Position numbers and translations under genes: made by a program. The notes beneath the pieces were generated by a model that was not told where the DNA came from, did not search any database, and was given only the letters and a program-made list of their open reading frames with translations. Shown one piece after another: positions 46,555 to 54,159 of a DNA stretch of 64,000 nucleotides. Every line of letters starts with the position of its first letter. Position 1 is the first letter of the stretch. Origin of the DNA: Chryseobacterium sp. JUb7 (GTDB lineage Bacteria > Bacteroidota > Bacteroidia > Flavobacteriales > Weeksellaceae); contig NZ_JANUFF010000005.1 of the NCBI RefSeq assembly GCF_024806495.1, positions 248,001 to 312,000 on the forward strand, read 5' to 3'.

Positions 46555-49500
46555 TTATTGATTAATTAAAGAGTTGATGTTAATAACAGTCTGGTTTACC
46601 TGTTGAATGGATTGCAGATATTTAAGCTCAATATCTGTAGCGGTCTGTAAGGCAAAAAGATATTCTACATAAGAAATCTCACCCGTTTTATAGCCTAACT
46701 GAGCGGCTTGGACGATTTTTTTTGCATTAGGAACCGCCTGATTCAGATAATATTGATATTGCTGAACATCCTGCTGATACTGATTCAACGAATTTCTTAG
46801 TTGAGCATCCAGCTGTTGCTGCTGAGATTTTGCATTGCTTTCTTCCATTTGTTTTTGCAGCTCCAGAGATTTAATTCTGGCTTTTGTCGCTCCAAAAGTC
46901 AGGGGAATCGCAACTCCAACGCTTACCGAATTGAATCTGTTTCCGGCACCGTAAAACTTTTCCTGGCCATTCAGAGTGTGAAAACCTATCAAAGACTGAT
47001 TGGTATAGCCTATGCTAAAATCAGGTAATCCCTGCGCTTTTTCAACATTTTTATTTTTTTCCAGCACTTCCATGTTTTGCTTAAAAATCTGAATAGACGG
47101 ATGATTGGCAACTGTTGTACTGTCCAGAAGATATTCTGCTTTTAAAGGCTCATAATGCTGAGAATAGGGAACTGAAAAGTCTTCGTCAGTATTTAGTAAA
47201 ACCTTTAAGTTTTTATTCGCATTATTCAAATACACTTTATTTTGCTGAAGCAGTAAAATGATTTCCCCTTTCTGAGTTTCTGCTGTATTAATTTCAATTT
47301 TTTTGATATCTCCAGCTTTAAATCTTACTGTTGCTATTCTTATAAAATCACCATACAAACTGTCCAGATATTGAAGTTTGGTTTGATTATACTGCAGATA
47401 TTCAATCTGATAAAAGTAACTTCGAACCTGCTTTATCAATTCATTTTCGGTGACTTGTCTTTCCAGTTTTTTGCTTTTAATTTCTGACTGAATCAGTTCT
47501 TTTCTGGCTTTAAACAGAGTCGGAAACGGAATACTTTGAGAAATTGCAAACGACTGGTCGAATTTCGGACTGTTGTATTGCCCCAACTGCGCGCTGAAAT
47601 CTAATTTCGGGAGTTCTTTTGCTGTAGGCTTTAATGCTTCCGAAGATTGAATACTCAAGTCTTTTGACCTGATAGACGGATTATTTTTCTGCATCAGCTC
47701 TATCGCCTCATTCAAAGAAATCTCTCTCAAATTTTGGGCTTTAATGTTTGGGCTCGCCCATAAAAAACCTATCAGAATGATAACCGTTAAAGGCTTTCTG
47801 AAGATTTTATTTTTAAGATTAATTTTAGAATTAAAAATAATATATAACATCGGCAATACAAATAACGTGAGGAAAGTTGCTGAGATCAAACCTCCGATAA
47901 CGACTGTTGCCAAAGGCTTCTGAACCTCAGCACCCGCACTTGTGCTCACCGCCATCGGTAAAAATCCGAACGATGCTACCGTGGCCGTCATTAAAACAGG
48001 TCGGAGCCTCGCTTTTGTTCCTTCAATAACCCTTTTGGACACACCGGAAATTCCGTCTTTTTCCAATTGATTGAAAGTTCCAATGAGTACAATTCCGTTC
48101 AGAACGGCCACCCCAAATAAGGCTATGAATCCGATTCCTGCACTGATACTGAAAGGCATCCCTCTTAACAAAAGTGCAAAAACACCTCCAATGGCACTCA
48201 TCGGAATGGCTGTAAATATTAACAGCGCCTGCTTAAACGAGCGGAATGTAAAATACAATAACATAAAAATCAGTAAAAGTGAAATGGGAACTGCTATCAT
48301 CAATCGCTGACTGGCTTCTTTTAAATTTTCAAACTGTCCGCCATAAGTAAAATAATATCCGGATGGAAGTTTTACTTCTTTTTCTAATTTTTGCTGAATA
48401 TCTTTCACTACACTTTCCACATCTTTTCCTTTCACATTAAAACCAATAACAATTCTCCGTTTTCCGGCTTCACGACTGATTTGAGCCGGTCCCAGTTTAT
48501 ATTCAATATTGGCAACCTGTGATAATGGAACCTGAGTTCCGGTATTTGTGGGAACCATTAAATTACTGACATCTTCAATATCCGTTCGATACAAACTATC
48601 CAGTCTCACGACCAGATCAAAACGTCTTTCATTTTCGAAAATCTGTCCGGCAGTTTTTCCGGCAAATGCAGTACTCAATACATCATTGACGTCTTCTACA
48701 TTTAAACCATAATTGGCAATTCTCGTGCGGTCATACGTTACATTAATCTGCGGCAAACCTCCTACCCTTTCAACCTGCGGAGAAGTAGCTCCCTCAACAT
48801 TCTGAATCACTCTGCTCACTTTATCGGCATAAACAGAGAGAGAATCCATATTTTCACCAAATATTTTCACAGCAACATCTTGCCTAATTCCGGTCATCAA
48901 TTCATTAAAACGCATCTGAATCGGCTGATTGGCTTCAAAGAAAACTCCGGGAATCAATTCCAGTTTTTCAGTAATTTCTTCTGCCAATTCCGTGTATGAT
49001 TTTTTTGATTTCCATTCTTTCTGTGGCTTTAAAACAATGATTAAATCGGTAGCTTCCGGTGGCATCGGGTCTGTGGGAACTTCTGCTGAACCGGTTTTTC
49101 CAACGACCATTTTCACCTCATCAAACTGCCTGATAATTCTGGACGCCTGCATTGAAGTTTCAATACTCTGACTTAAAGAACTTCCCTGTGGTAAAATACA
49201 GTGAAATGCAAAATCACCTTCCTGCAACTGAGGAATAAACTCACCGCCCATTCTACTGAAAATTAATGCTGATATGGAAAATAAAACGACTGTAACAGTA
49301 ACAATACTATATTTAATCTTAATTGCTTTCTGCAGTAAAGGCTGATATATTTTTTGCAGCCAGTTCATCATTTTATCGGAAAAATTTTCTTTATGTGATA
49401 TTTTTTTCGAAAGAAAAAGCGCACACATCATCGGAATGTAAGTCAGAGAAAGAATCAAAGCTCCGAGAATTGCAAATCCTACTGTTTTAGCCATTGGAGA

Positions 49501-50919
49501 AAACATTTTCCCTTCAATTCCGGCTAGTGTAAGAATCGGAATGTATACAATTAAAATAATAATTTCCCCGAATGCCGCACTCCCGCGAATTTTTGAGGCA
49601 GATAAAAAAACTTCTTCATCCATTTCGCTCTGCGTGAGTTTCTGCATGGATTTTCTTAAGCCTAAGTGATGCAAAGTGGCTTCAACAATAATAACGGCTC
49701 CGTCGACAATTAATCCAAAATCAATCGCTCCCAAACTCATTAAATTGGCACTTACGCCAAATACATTCATCATTCCCAACGCAAATAAAAGTGATAATGG
49801 AATGGCTGATGCAACGATCAATCCGGCCCTGAAATTTCCGAGAAACAACACTAAAACGAAGATGACAATTAATGCTCCTTCCACCAGATTCTTCTCCACT
49901 GTTCCAATGGCGCGGTCGACTAAATCCGTTCTGTCTAAAAAAGGCTCAATAACAATATCCTGAGGAAGCGACTTCTGAATGGTCGGAATTTTTTCTTTTA
50001 TTCTGTTGACCACATCATTGCTGTTGGCGCCTTTCAGCATCATTACAACACCTCCAACCGCATCGGTCTGACCGTTATACGTCATTGCTCCGTATCTCGT
50101 TGCATTTCCGAAACGGACATCGGCAACATCTTTAATAAAAATCGGAACAGCCCCGGAATTTTTCACCGCAATATTTTTCACATCCTCCAATGAAGTTGCC
50201 AGGCCTATTCCACGAATGAAATACGCATTCGGTTTTTTATCAATATAAGCGCCTCCGGTATTCTGATTATTTTTTTCAAGAGCCGTAAAGATATCCGAAA
50301 CACTTACTCCCATTGCTTTTAACTGATTGGGATTAACGGCAACTTCATATTGTTTTAATTCACCTCCAAAACTGTTGACCTCAGCGACGCCTTCTGTTCC
50401 ATATAACTGCCGGGCAACAATCCAGTCCTGCATTGTCCGGAGGTCTTTTGCATTATACTTCTTCTCACTTCCTTTTTTAGGGTGTAAAATATACTGGTAG
50501 ACTTCACCTAATCCTGTACTGACAGGTGTCAGCTCAGGAGTTCCGATTCCTTTGGGTATATTTTCTTCGGCCTGTTTTAATCTTTCATTGATTAACTGAC
50601 GGGCAAAATAGACATCTACTTTATCTTTAAAAACAACAGTAATGACCGACAATCCGAAACGCGAAATACTTCTGGTCTCTTCAATATCCGGAACATTGGC
50701 AATGCTTTGTTCAATTGGAAAAGTCACCAATTGTTCGACTTCCTGTCCTGCCAAGGTTGGACAAACGGTAATAATCTGCACCTGATTATTGGTGATATCA
50801 GGAACGGCATCAATGGGAAGTTTTGTGGCACTCCACACTCCCCAAATAATGAGCAGCAAGGTCATTATTCCAATAACAATCTTGTTTTTAATACTGAATT
50901 TTATGATTTTATCTAACAA
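46555..50919 (-). CDS. czcA: CzcA-type RND pump fused to a CzcC/TolC-like outer-membrane channel
   Basis: The 1454-residue protein starts at TTG 50919 (MLDKIIKFSIKNK is the conserved family start). Residues 1 to about 1030 form an HME-family RND pump with the intramembrane motif DFGLIVDGAVIIVEA for proton relay and GRRIVIGFNVKG in the pore region. A stretch at about 1037-1059 (KPLTVIILIGFLWASP...KAQ) looks like a signal peptide. The rest (about 1060-1454) is an outer-membrane efflux protein with two TolC-like repeats. Such fusions are known from Flavobacteriia. It should expel divalent cations such as Zn, Co or Cd from the periplasm together with the CzcB adaptor. Confidence 0.93.
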   Translation of the reverse strand: MLDKIIKFSIKNKIVIGIMTLLLIIWGVWSATKLPIDAVPDITNNQVQIITVCPTLAGQEVEQLVTFPIEQSIANVPDIEETRSISRFGLSVITVVFKDKVDVYFARQLINERLKQAEENIPKGIGTPELTPVSTGLGEVYQYILHPKKGSEKKYNAKDLRTMQDWIVARQLYGTEGVAEVNSFGGELKQYEVAVNPNQLKAMGVSVSDIFTALEKNNQNTGGAYIDKKPNAYFIRGIGLATSLEDVKNIAVKNSGAVPIFIKDVADVRFGNATRYGAMTYNGQTDAVGGVVMMLKGANSNDVVNRIKEKIPTIQKSLPQDIVIEPFLDRTDLVDRAIGTVEKNLVEGALIVIFVLVLFLGNFRAGLIVASAIPLSLLFALGMMNVFGVSANLMSLGAIDFGLIVDGAVIIVEATLHHLGLRKSMQKLTQSEMDEEVFLSASKIRGSAAFGEIIILIVYIPILTLAGIEGKMFSPMAKTVGFAILGALILSLTYIPMMCALFLSKKISHKENFSDKMMNWLQKIYQPLLQKAIKIKYSIVTVTVVLFSISALIFSRMGGEFIPQLQEGDFAFHCILPQGSSLSQSIETSMQASRIIRQFDEVKMVVGKTGSAEVPTDPMPPEATDLIIVLKPQKEWKSKKSYTELAEEITEKLELIPGVFFEANQPIQMRFNELMTGIRQDVAVKIFGENMDSLSVYADKVSRVIQNVEGATSPQVERVGGLPQINVTYDRTRIANYGLNVEDVNDVLSTAFAGKTAGQIFENERRFDLVVRLDSLYRTDIEDVSNLMVPTNTGTQVPLSQVANIEYKLGPAQISREAGKRRIVIGFNVKGKDVESVVKDIQQKLEKEVKLPSGYYFTYGGQFENLKEASQRLMIAVPISLLLIFMLLYFTFRSFKQALLIFTAIPMSAIGGVFALLLRGMPFSISAGIGFIALFGVAVLNGIVLIGTFNQLEKDGISGVSKRVIEGTKARLRPVLMTATVASFGFLPMAVSTSAGAEVQKPLATVVIGGLISATFLTLFVLPMLYIIFNSKINLKNKIFRKPLTVIILIGFLWASPNIKAQNLREISLNEAIELMQKNNPSIRSKDLSIQSSEALKPTAKELPKLDFSAQLGQYNSPKFDQSFAISQSIPFPTLFKARKELIQSEIKSKKLERQVTENELIKQVRSYFYQIEYLQYNQTKLQYLDSLYGDFIRIATVRFKAGDIKKIEINTAETQKGEIILLLQQNKVYLNNANKNLKVLLNTDEDFSVPYSQHYEPLKAEYLLDSTTVANHPSIQIFKQNMEVLEKNKNVEKAQGLPDFSIGYTNQSLIGFHTLNGQEKFYGAGNRFNSVSVGVAIPLTFGATKARIKSLELQKQMEESNAKSQQQQLDAQLRNSLNQYQQDVQQYQYYLNQAVPNAKKIVQAAQLGYKTGEISYVEYLFALQTATDIELKYLQSIQQVNQTVININSLINQ

Positions 50920-50954
50920 ATTGAGATTTAATTTGTGATTGTCTGTTTTGATTG

Positions 50955-51060
50955 TTCTTTTTTAACGCAAAGAGTACAGAGATTTTCTTTAACGACTAAT
51001 CTTGTTTAAGTTCACAAAGGCGTTTCAATTAGCAAAGACAGACAACCGGTTAATTTTAAT
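50955..51060. repeat. Partial copy of the AACGCAAAG intergenic repeat
   Basis: TTTTTTTAACGCAAAG near 50960 matches the left end of the element at 36.8 kb. CACAAAGGCG near 51015 resembles the 42.2 kb stretch. Noncoding, between the pump gene and the small Cys-rich gene. Confidence 0.4.
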
Positions 51061-51178
51061 TGAAAAATATTTTACATTTCATCTTATTGAATTAGAATAG
51101 ATTCCCTCTAAATCTCATTGGTTTTAGAAACCTATGAGGTTTGACAACGATGAAATGCAAAAATATCACGAAGACCTC

Positions 51179-51193
51179 TGCAACGGTATTGCA
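51179..51193. promoter_or_regulatory. Imperfect 7-1-7 repeat upstream of the efflux operon
   Basis: TGCAACGGTATTGCA shares ten of twelve fixed positions with a symmetric TGCAATA/TATTGCA site and matches the repeat at 44891. It lies upstream of the pump gene, so it may be the main operator of the operon. Confidence 0.45.
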
Positions 51194-51222
51194 AAGTTTC
51201 ATGGAATGTTTAAAATCAATAA

Positions 51223-51546
51223 TTAAATCTTAGGCGGCTGCCAGATATGGTCGTAAACCTGATATGCGAAATTATTCTTCTGAAAAAGAATTTTCTTGCA
51301 AAAATAAGCCTGAATCTGTTCAGGAATCTTGATTAAAGGCTCCATTTTAAAAGCTGTCACTGTAATCTGGCAGCAATTACAAACGCACAATGGGGAGCAA
51401 ATATCTCCTTTGTCTTTGGAGTGAGATTCTTCGATGCTTAGAGCTAATTTTGCTTCAGCTGAACCTGATTTTTGGTGCACATCTTCGCATGGCATAACAG
51501 ATAAAGCCATGAAATAGAATGCCAAAATAAATCTGAAAAGGTTCAT
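51223..51546 (-). CDS. Small Cys-rich exported protein (DUF6660-like)
   Basis: The 107-residue protein has a signal peptide (LFRFILAFYFMALSVMPC) and a cluster CSPLCVCNCC near residues 57-66, then ends with IWQPPKI. Small proteins with such a Cys cluster occur next to Czc-type pumps in flavobacteria, and I recall the label DUF6660. Metal binding is likely. The -7 element ends just before its ATG. It lies 300 bases upstream of the pump gene and may have its own transcript. Confidence 0.75.
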   Translation of the reverse strand: MNLFRFILAFYFMALSVMPCEDVHQKSGSAEAKLALSIEESHSKDKGDICSPLCVCNCCQITVTAFKMEPLIKIPEQIQAYFCKKILFQKNNFAYQVYDHIWQPPKI

Positions 51547-51551
51547 TGAGA

Positions 51552-51559
51552 CAAAGGTA
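51552..51559 (-). promoter_or_regulatory. -7 promoter element of the Cys-rich gene
   Basis: Minus-strand TACCTTTG lies 5 bases before the ATG. Transcription would begin at or next to the start codon, giving a leaderless or nearly leaderless mRNA. Confidence 0.5.
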
Positions 51560-51623
51560 GAGAAATTTTCTAAATGTAATTTACTTTTAATATTTTTGAA
51601 AAAATTCTTTTTTACTTTAGAGT

Positions 51624-52310
51624 ATGAGGTTATCTATTTTATTATTATTTCTTTTTAATATCAATTTTGCACAAGACTTGGAAATTAAAATTCCTGATGA
51701 TTTTAAAGAATTCCCCTTATCTGACAGGGAATTAGGTTCATACAAGAAAATAAAAATTTGCTATGATATCATTAATCATTCAAATGAATATTATAAAATA
51801 ATAATAGATTCAACAGGATTCAGCAATGTTGAAAATGAAGCTGTCGATGAGCTTTATCTTGGATTGGCCGATTTTAGAATTTATGAAAATGGAATATTAA
51901 AAAATAAGCAAACCGGAAATCTACCTTACACTAGAGGAACTAGAAAATATCCATTTCCAACAAATAAAGAACTTTTACAATTTAAAAAGAAAAATGAATT
52001 GAACTTTAAAGATATTTATGATATCAGAATTTTCCACGAAATAAGCAAAAGAATAATAACGCTGGCTCCCAAAGAAACTCGATCATTCTGTCTTGATATT
52101 ACTTTACCTTTCTATAATTCTCCAGCAGATGATGGAGCAACTCTATATTTTGAAGTAGAGAATGACAAAAGATATGATTATCAAATACATTTAAATATTC
52201 CAAAACAAATGATCCATCGATTTTCCTCTATTATCGGGGGTTCAAAAAAATATAAAATATTTACAGGAGAAATTGTTTCTAACAAAGTTCCTTTTATTCT
52301 TAAAAGATGA
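51624..52310 (+). CDS. Unrecognised exported protein, 228 residues
   Basis: A signal peptide (MRLSILLLFLFNINFAQ) leads to a mature part with a beta-rich pattern (KKIKICYDIIN, TLAPKETRSFCLDI) that suggests an immunoglobulin-like or jelly-roll fold. I know no family. Its TGA overlaps the next ATG (ATGA). Base composition is more AT-rich than the efflux genes beside it. It begins the island of small genes. Confidence 0.65.
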   Translation: MRLSILLLFLFNINFAQDLEIKIPDDFKEFPLSDRELGSYKKIKICYDIINHSNEYYKIIIDSTGFSNVENEAVDELYLGLADFRIYENGILKNKQTGNLPYTRGTRKYPFPTNKELLQFKKKNELNFKDIYDIRIFHEISKRIITLAPKETRSFCLDITLPFYNSPADDGATLYFEVENDKRYDYQIHLNIPKQMIHRFSSIIGGSKKYKIFTGEIVSNKVPFILKR

Positions 52311-52435
52311 AAAGTTATCAAATAGGAATAAAAATTAAAATAACAATTCAAAACTGCAGTAATGAAAAATATTTCTTCTTTGTAATACTATTTTTTCTCT
52401 CATGTGAGAAAAAAAATCAGAAATTAATATTATGA
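52307..52435 (+). CDS. Short frame with a lipoprotein-like signal, probably a broken gene start
   Basis: 42 residues from ATG 52307 to TGA 52435. It ends with KYFFFVILFFLSCEKK, which reads like a lipobox followed by an abrupt stop. The stop overlaps the next ATG (ATGA). The following frame lacks a signal peptide, so the two may be halves of one lipoprotein gene separated by a frameshift. Part of it is the repeat described at 52331. Confidence 0.4.
   Translation: MKSYQIGIKIKITIQNCSNEKYFFFVILFFLSCEKKNQKLIL
52331..52369 (+). repeat. Short repeat unit, copy 1
   Basis: 39 bases that match 53780-53817 with one substitution and one extra base. The shared core is AATTCAAAACTGCAGTAATG. Each copy lies shortly before a small gene of the island. 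Confidence 0.75.
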
Positions 52436-52707
52436 ATGAATCATTATCTATTTATGACTCTGTAAAAATTGAGCTTTCTTCAGACCCTCTTTACATAATT
52501 AATGAAGATGGAACTTATAACAAAAAAGACATTGAAAAAATGTATGGTATATCATATTGTAATCTCGATAATCCCTTCGTTGGTAGTCCTGTAAAAGCAA
52601 AATTTTCATTTCCTATTATCAATCAGATTAATTATACAGGTGAATATTATAAACCTGGAGTACCCGTTAGTCATTTAAATATTATACGAAAAGCATATGG
52701 TTTATAA
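52432..52707 (+). CDS. Unrecognised small protein, possibly the mature part of a split lipoprotein
   Basis: 91 residues from ATG 52432. There is no signal peptide. The middle (DPLYIINEDGTYNKKDIEKMYG) and the YYKPGVPVSHLN tail are not familiar to me. Joined to the preceding 42-residue frame it would make a lipoprotein of normal shape, so a frameshift near 52430 is likely. It overlaps the next gene by 11 bases. Confidence 0.5.
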   Translation: MNESLSIYDSVKIELSSDPLYIINEDGTYNKKDIEKMYGISYCNLDNPFVGSPVKAKFSFPIINQINYTGEYYKPGVPVSHLNIIRKAYGL

Positions 52708-53077
52708 ATCAATACTGATATTTTTTTGCATGACTTTAGTAAGTTGTGACAATAGTTCAGATTTAAAGAATCAAATTACAATTACTATAAAGGTTATAGA
52801 CTCTCAGACAAAGCAACCTAGGATAAATGACACTGTTACAATAAGACAAGCAAAATGGGGAATTCCTAGAAGATATGTTGAAATAGGGCAATACTTGACT
52901 GATTCTTTAGGGATGGCGACTCTTAAAATCAATAAAATGAATCGTTATAGTTTTGAGACAGATGGACCAAATTTCGCATTTGGCTCAGATGAATATGGAG
53001 AAGGGGAATTAAAGAATAATCAACAAATTATAATAAATGTGGTTGATCCAGACAAGAAACAAATTAAAATCGAATAA
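52697..53077 (+). CDS. Unrecognised small lipoprotein
   Basis: 126 residues with a lipobox TLVSC (Cys17). The mature part has a carboxypeptidase-regulatory or Ig-like flavour: ITIKVIDSQTKQP, then DSLGMATLKIN and NNQQIIINVVDP, as in Bacteroidetes surface beta-sandwich domains. The role is unknown; an immunity lipoprotein is conceivable given the neighbouring toxin-like fragment. Confidence 0.6.
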   Translation: MVYKSILIFFCMTLVSCDNSSDLKNQITITIKVIDSQTKQPRINDTVTIRQAKWGIPRRYVEIGQYLTDSLGMATLKINKMNRYSFETDGPNFAFGSDEYGEGELKNNQQIIINVVDPDKKQIKIE

Positions 53078-53201
53078 ACCTTGCTATATCTTGGATTCTG
53101 TTATTGTTGGTGGATTGAACCACGCAATGCATGAAATGAAAATAAAATTAAGTTTTGGAAATTATTTAGCTAGCAAAGTATGGTATTGGCCAATAAAATA
53201 G
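53037..53201 (+). pseudogene. Remnant of an Rhs/polymorphic toxin C-terminus
   Basis: An open frame in another phase (54 codons from ATG 53037, likely meaningful from about 53085) contains VIVGGLNHAMHEMK. The GGLNHAMH sequence is reminiscent of the segment near the core-to-toxin junction or end of Rhs-like proteins in this phylum. It ends at TAG 53201, 8 bases before the next ATG, the usual toxin-immunity spacing. No Rhs core lies nearby, so it is an orphan tail. The family match is from memory. Confidence 0.45.
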
Positions 53202-53209
53202 ATAATCAA

Positions 53210-53604
53210 ATGAAAAATATATTATTGATATTGTTATTTAGTTACATAAATATTTTTGCTCAAACAGGAAAATTTTGTACTCTTTATTTATCACCGTGCA
53301 AAAATGAATCAATGTTGGAAGAAGTATATAATTGTGATGGAAAATTCTTTTTAAAATTTAAATATGGAGAAACAAAAGATGCAGTTGTAGAAAAACAAAA
53401 TGATGGTTCATATAGAATAATGAATATTGGATATATGATAAACCAAAAATATTTAGATATTAAGAAATTCCAAAACGAGAAATATTTATTATTGTCAAGA
53501 AAGATAGAATAACATTAAGAGTTATTAAAGGTAATAATCAGAAAAAATTTTATGATTATTTAAAGTCTAAAAAAACAATACCAAAATATCTATTAGAATC
53601 CTAA
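53210..53604 (+). pseudogene. Possible immunity protein gene with a frameshift near its 3' end
   Basis: ATG 53210 gives a signal peptide (MKNILLILLFSYINIFAQ) and 100 residues to a stop at 53512. From 53503 another frame continues with a protein-like sequence, DRITLRVIKGNNQKKFYDYL, to a stop at 53604. One missing base in AAGAAAG near 53500 would join them into a protein of about 131 residues. It lies 8 bases after the Rhs-like tail and ends just before a terminator, as an immunity gene would. The family is unknown. Confidence 0.55.
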
Positions 53605-53611
53605 ATTACCA

Positions 53612-53643
53612 AATTCTCCCGAAAATATTCGGGGGAATTTTTT
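53612..53643 (+). terminator. Terminator after the possible immunity gene
   Basis: An 11-bp stem (ATTCTCCCGAA with TTCGGGGGAAT, one G-T pair), 4-base loop, then a T run. It follows the stop of the shifted frame by 8 bases, which supports that frame as the true end of the gene. Confidence 0.85.
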
Positions 53644-53649
53644 ACAGTG

Positions 53650-53751
53650 TCTTCTTTCCAAAACTATGAATCCGAACCGTCTCCAAGAAATTGGCAGCAA
53701 ACAATATTTGGAAATTCACTACATTTAGTTCAGTGCTTCTTTGGCGTTTAA
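53650..53751 (+). other. Short open tail without a start, possible further gene remnant
   Basis: 33 codons with a protein-like sequence (SPRNWQQTIFGNSLHLVQ) end at TAA 53751. No start or ribosome site is visible after the terminator. It may be the end of another toxin gene left by recombination. I cannot name a family. Confidence 0.3.
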
Positions 53752-53779
53752 ACAACCCAATAAATTAAATACAACAATG

Positions 53780-53817
53780 AAAATTAAAATAAGAATTCAA
53801 ACTGCAGTAATGAAAAA
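53780..53817 (+). repeat. Short repeat unit, copy 2
   Basis: Near copy of 52331-52369. Here it encodes a 14-codon frame (MKIKIRIQTAVMKK) whose TGA overlaps the ATG of the next frame. Confidence 0.75.
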
Positions 53818-54027
53818 ATGATTATCACAAAAGAGCCTGAGGCTTTAGAGTCATTTATTAATATCAATGGCGAAATAGAAGTCGAGACAAACGAACAGGA
53901 AGACAATATATATTTGAATGTAGGAAAAAATGATGATGGAACGATTTATATTCAAATATGAGATTCCCAAAATACACAGTATACTATTTATCATGAGGGC
54001 AAAAATATGTTTGAAGATTATTTATAA
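53818..54027 (+). pseudogene. Small acidic protein gene with an in-frame stop
   Basis: ATG 53818 opens a 47-codon frame (MIITKEPEALESF start) ending at TGA 53961. The same frame then runs on with DSQNTQYTIYHEGKNMFEDY to TAA 54027. If TGA replaced TGG, the product would be a 69-residue acidic beta-rich protein reading IYIQIWDSQN, of the size and charge of an immunity protein. A truncated but working product is possible. Confidence 0.5.
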
Positions 54028-54107
54028 GATGGTATCACATTCTAAATTGAAAGCCTTTCAAAAAAATTCCGAGAACATCAGTAAAATTTAAATCATAGAT
54101 AGCATTA

Positions 54108-54143
54108 CAAAAAGCCGCCTCACAAATTGTGAGGCGGCTTTTC
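54108..54143. terminator. Bidirectional terminator after the SusD gene
   Basis: A stem of at least 14 bp (AAAAGCCGCCTCACAA with its complement) with T runs on both sides. It lies 17 bases past the SusD stop. Confidence 0.9.
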
Positions 54144-54159
54144 TATAGGTCGTACTAAT

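Noticed and set aside
51113..51142. Hairpin near 51.12 kb as terminator of the Cys-rich gene
   Set aside because: The stem has a central mismatch and no T run follows on either strand.
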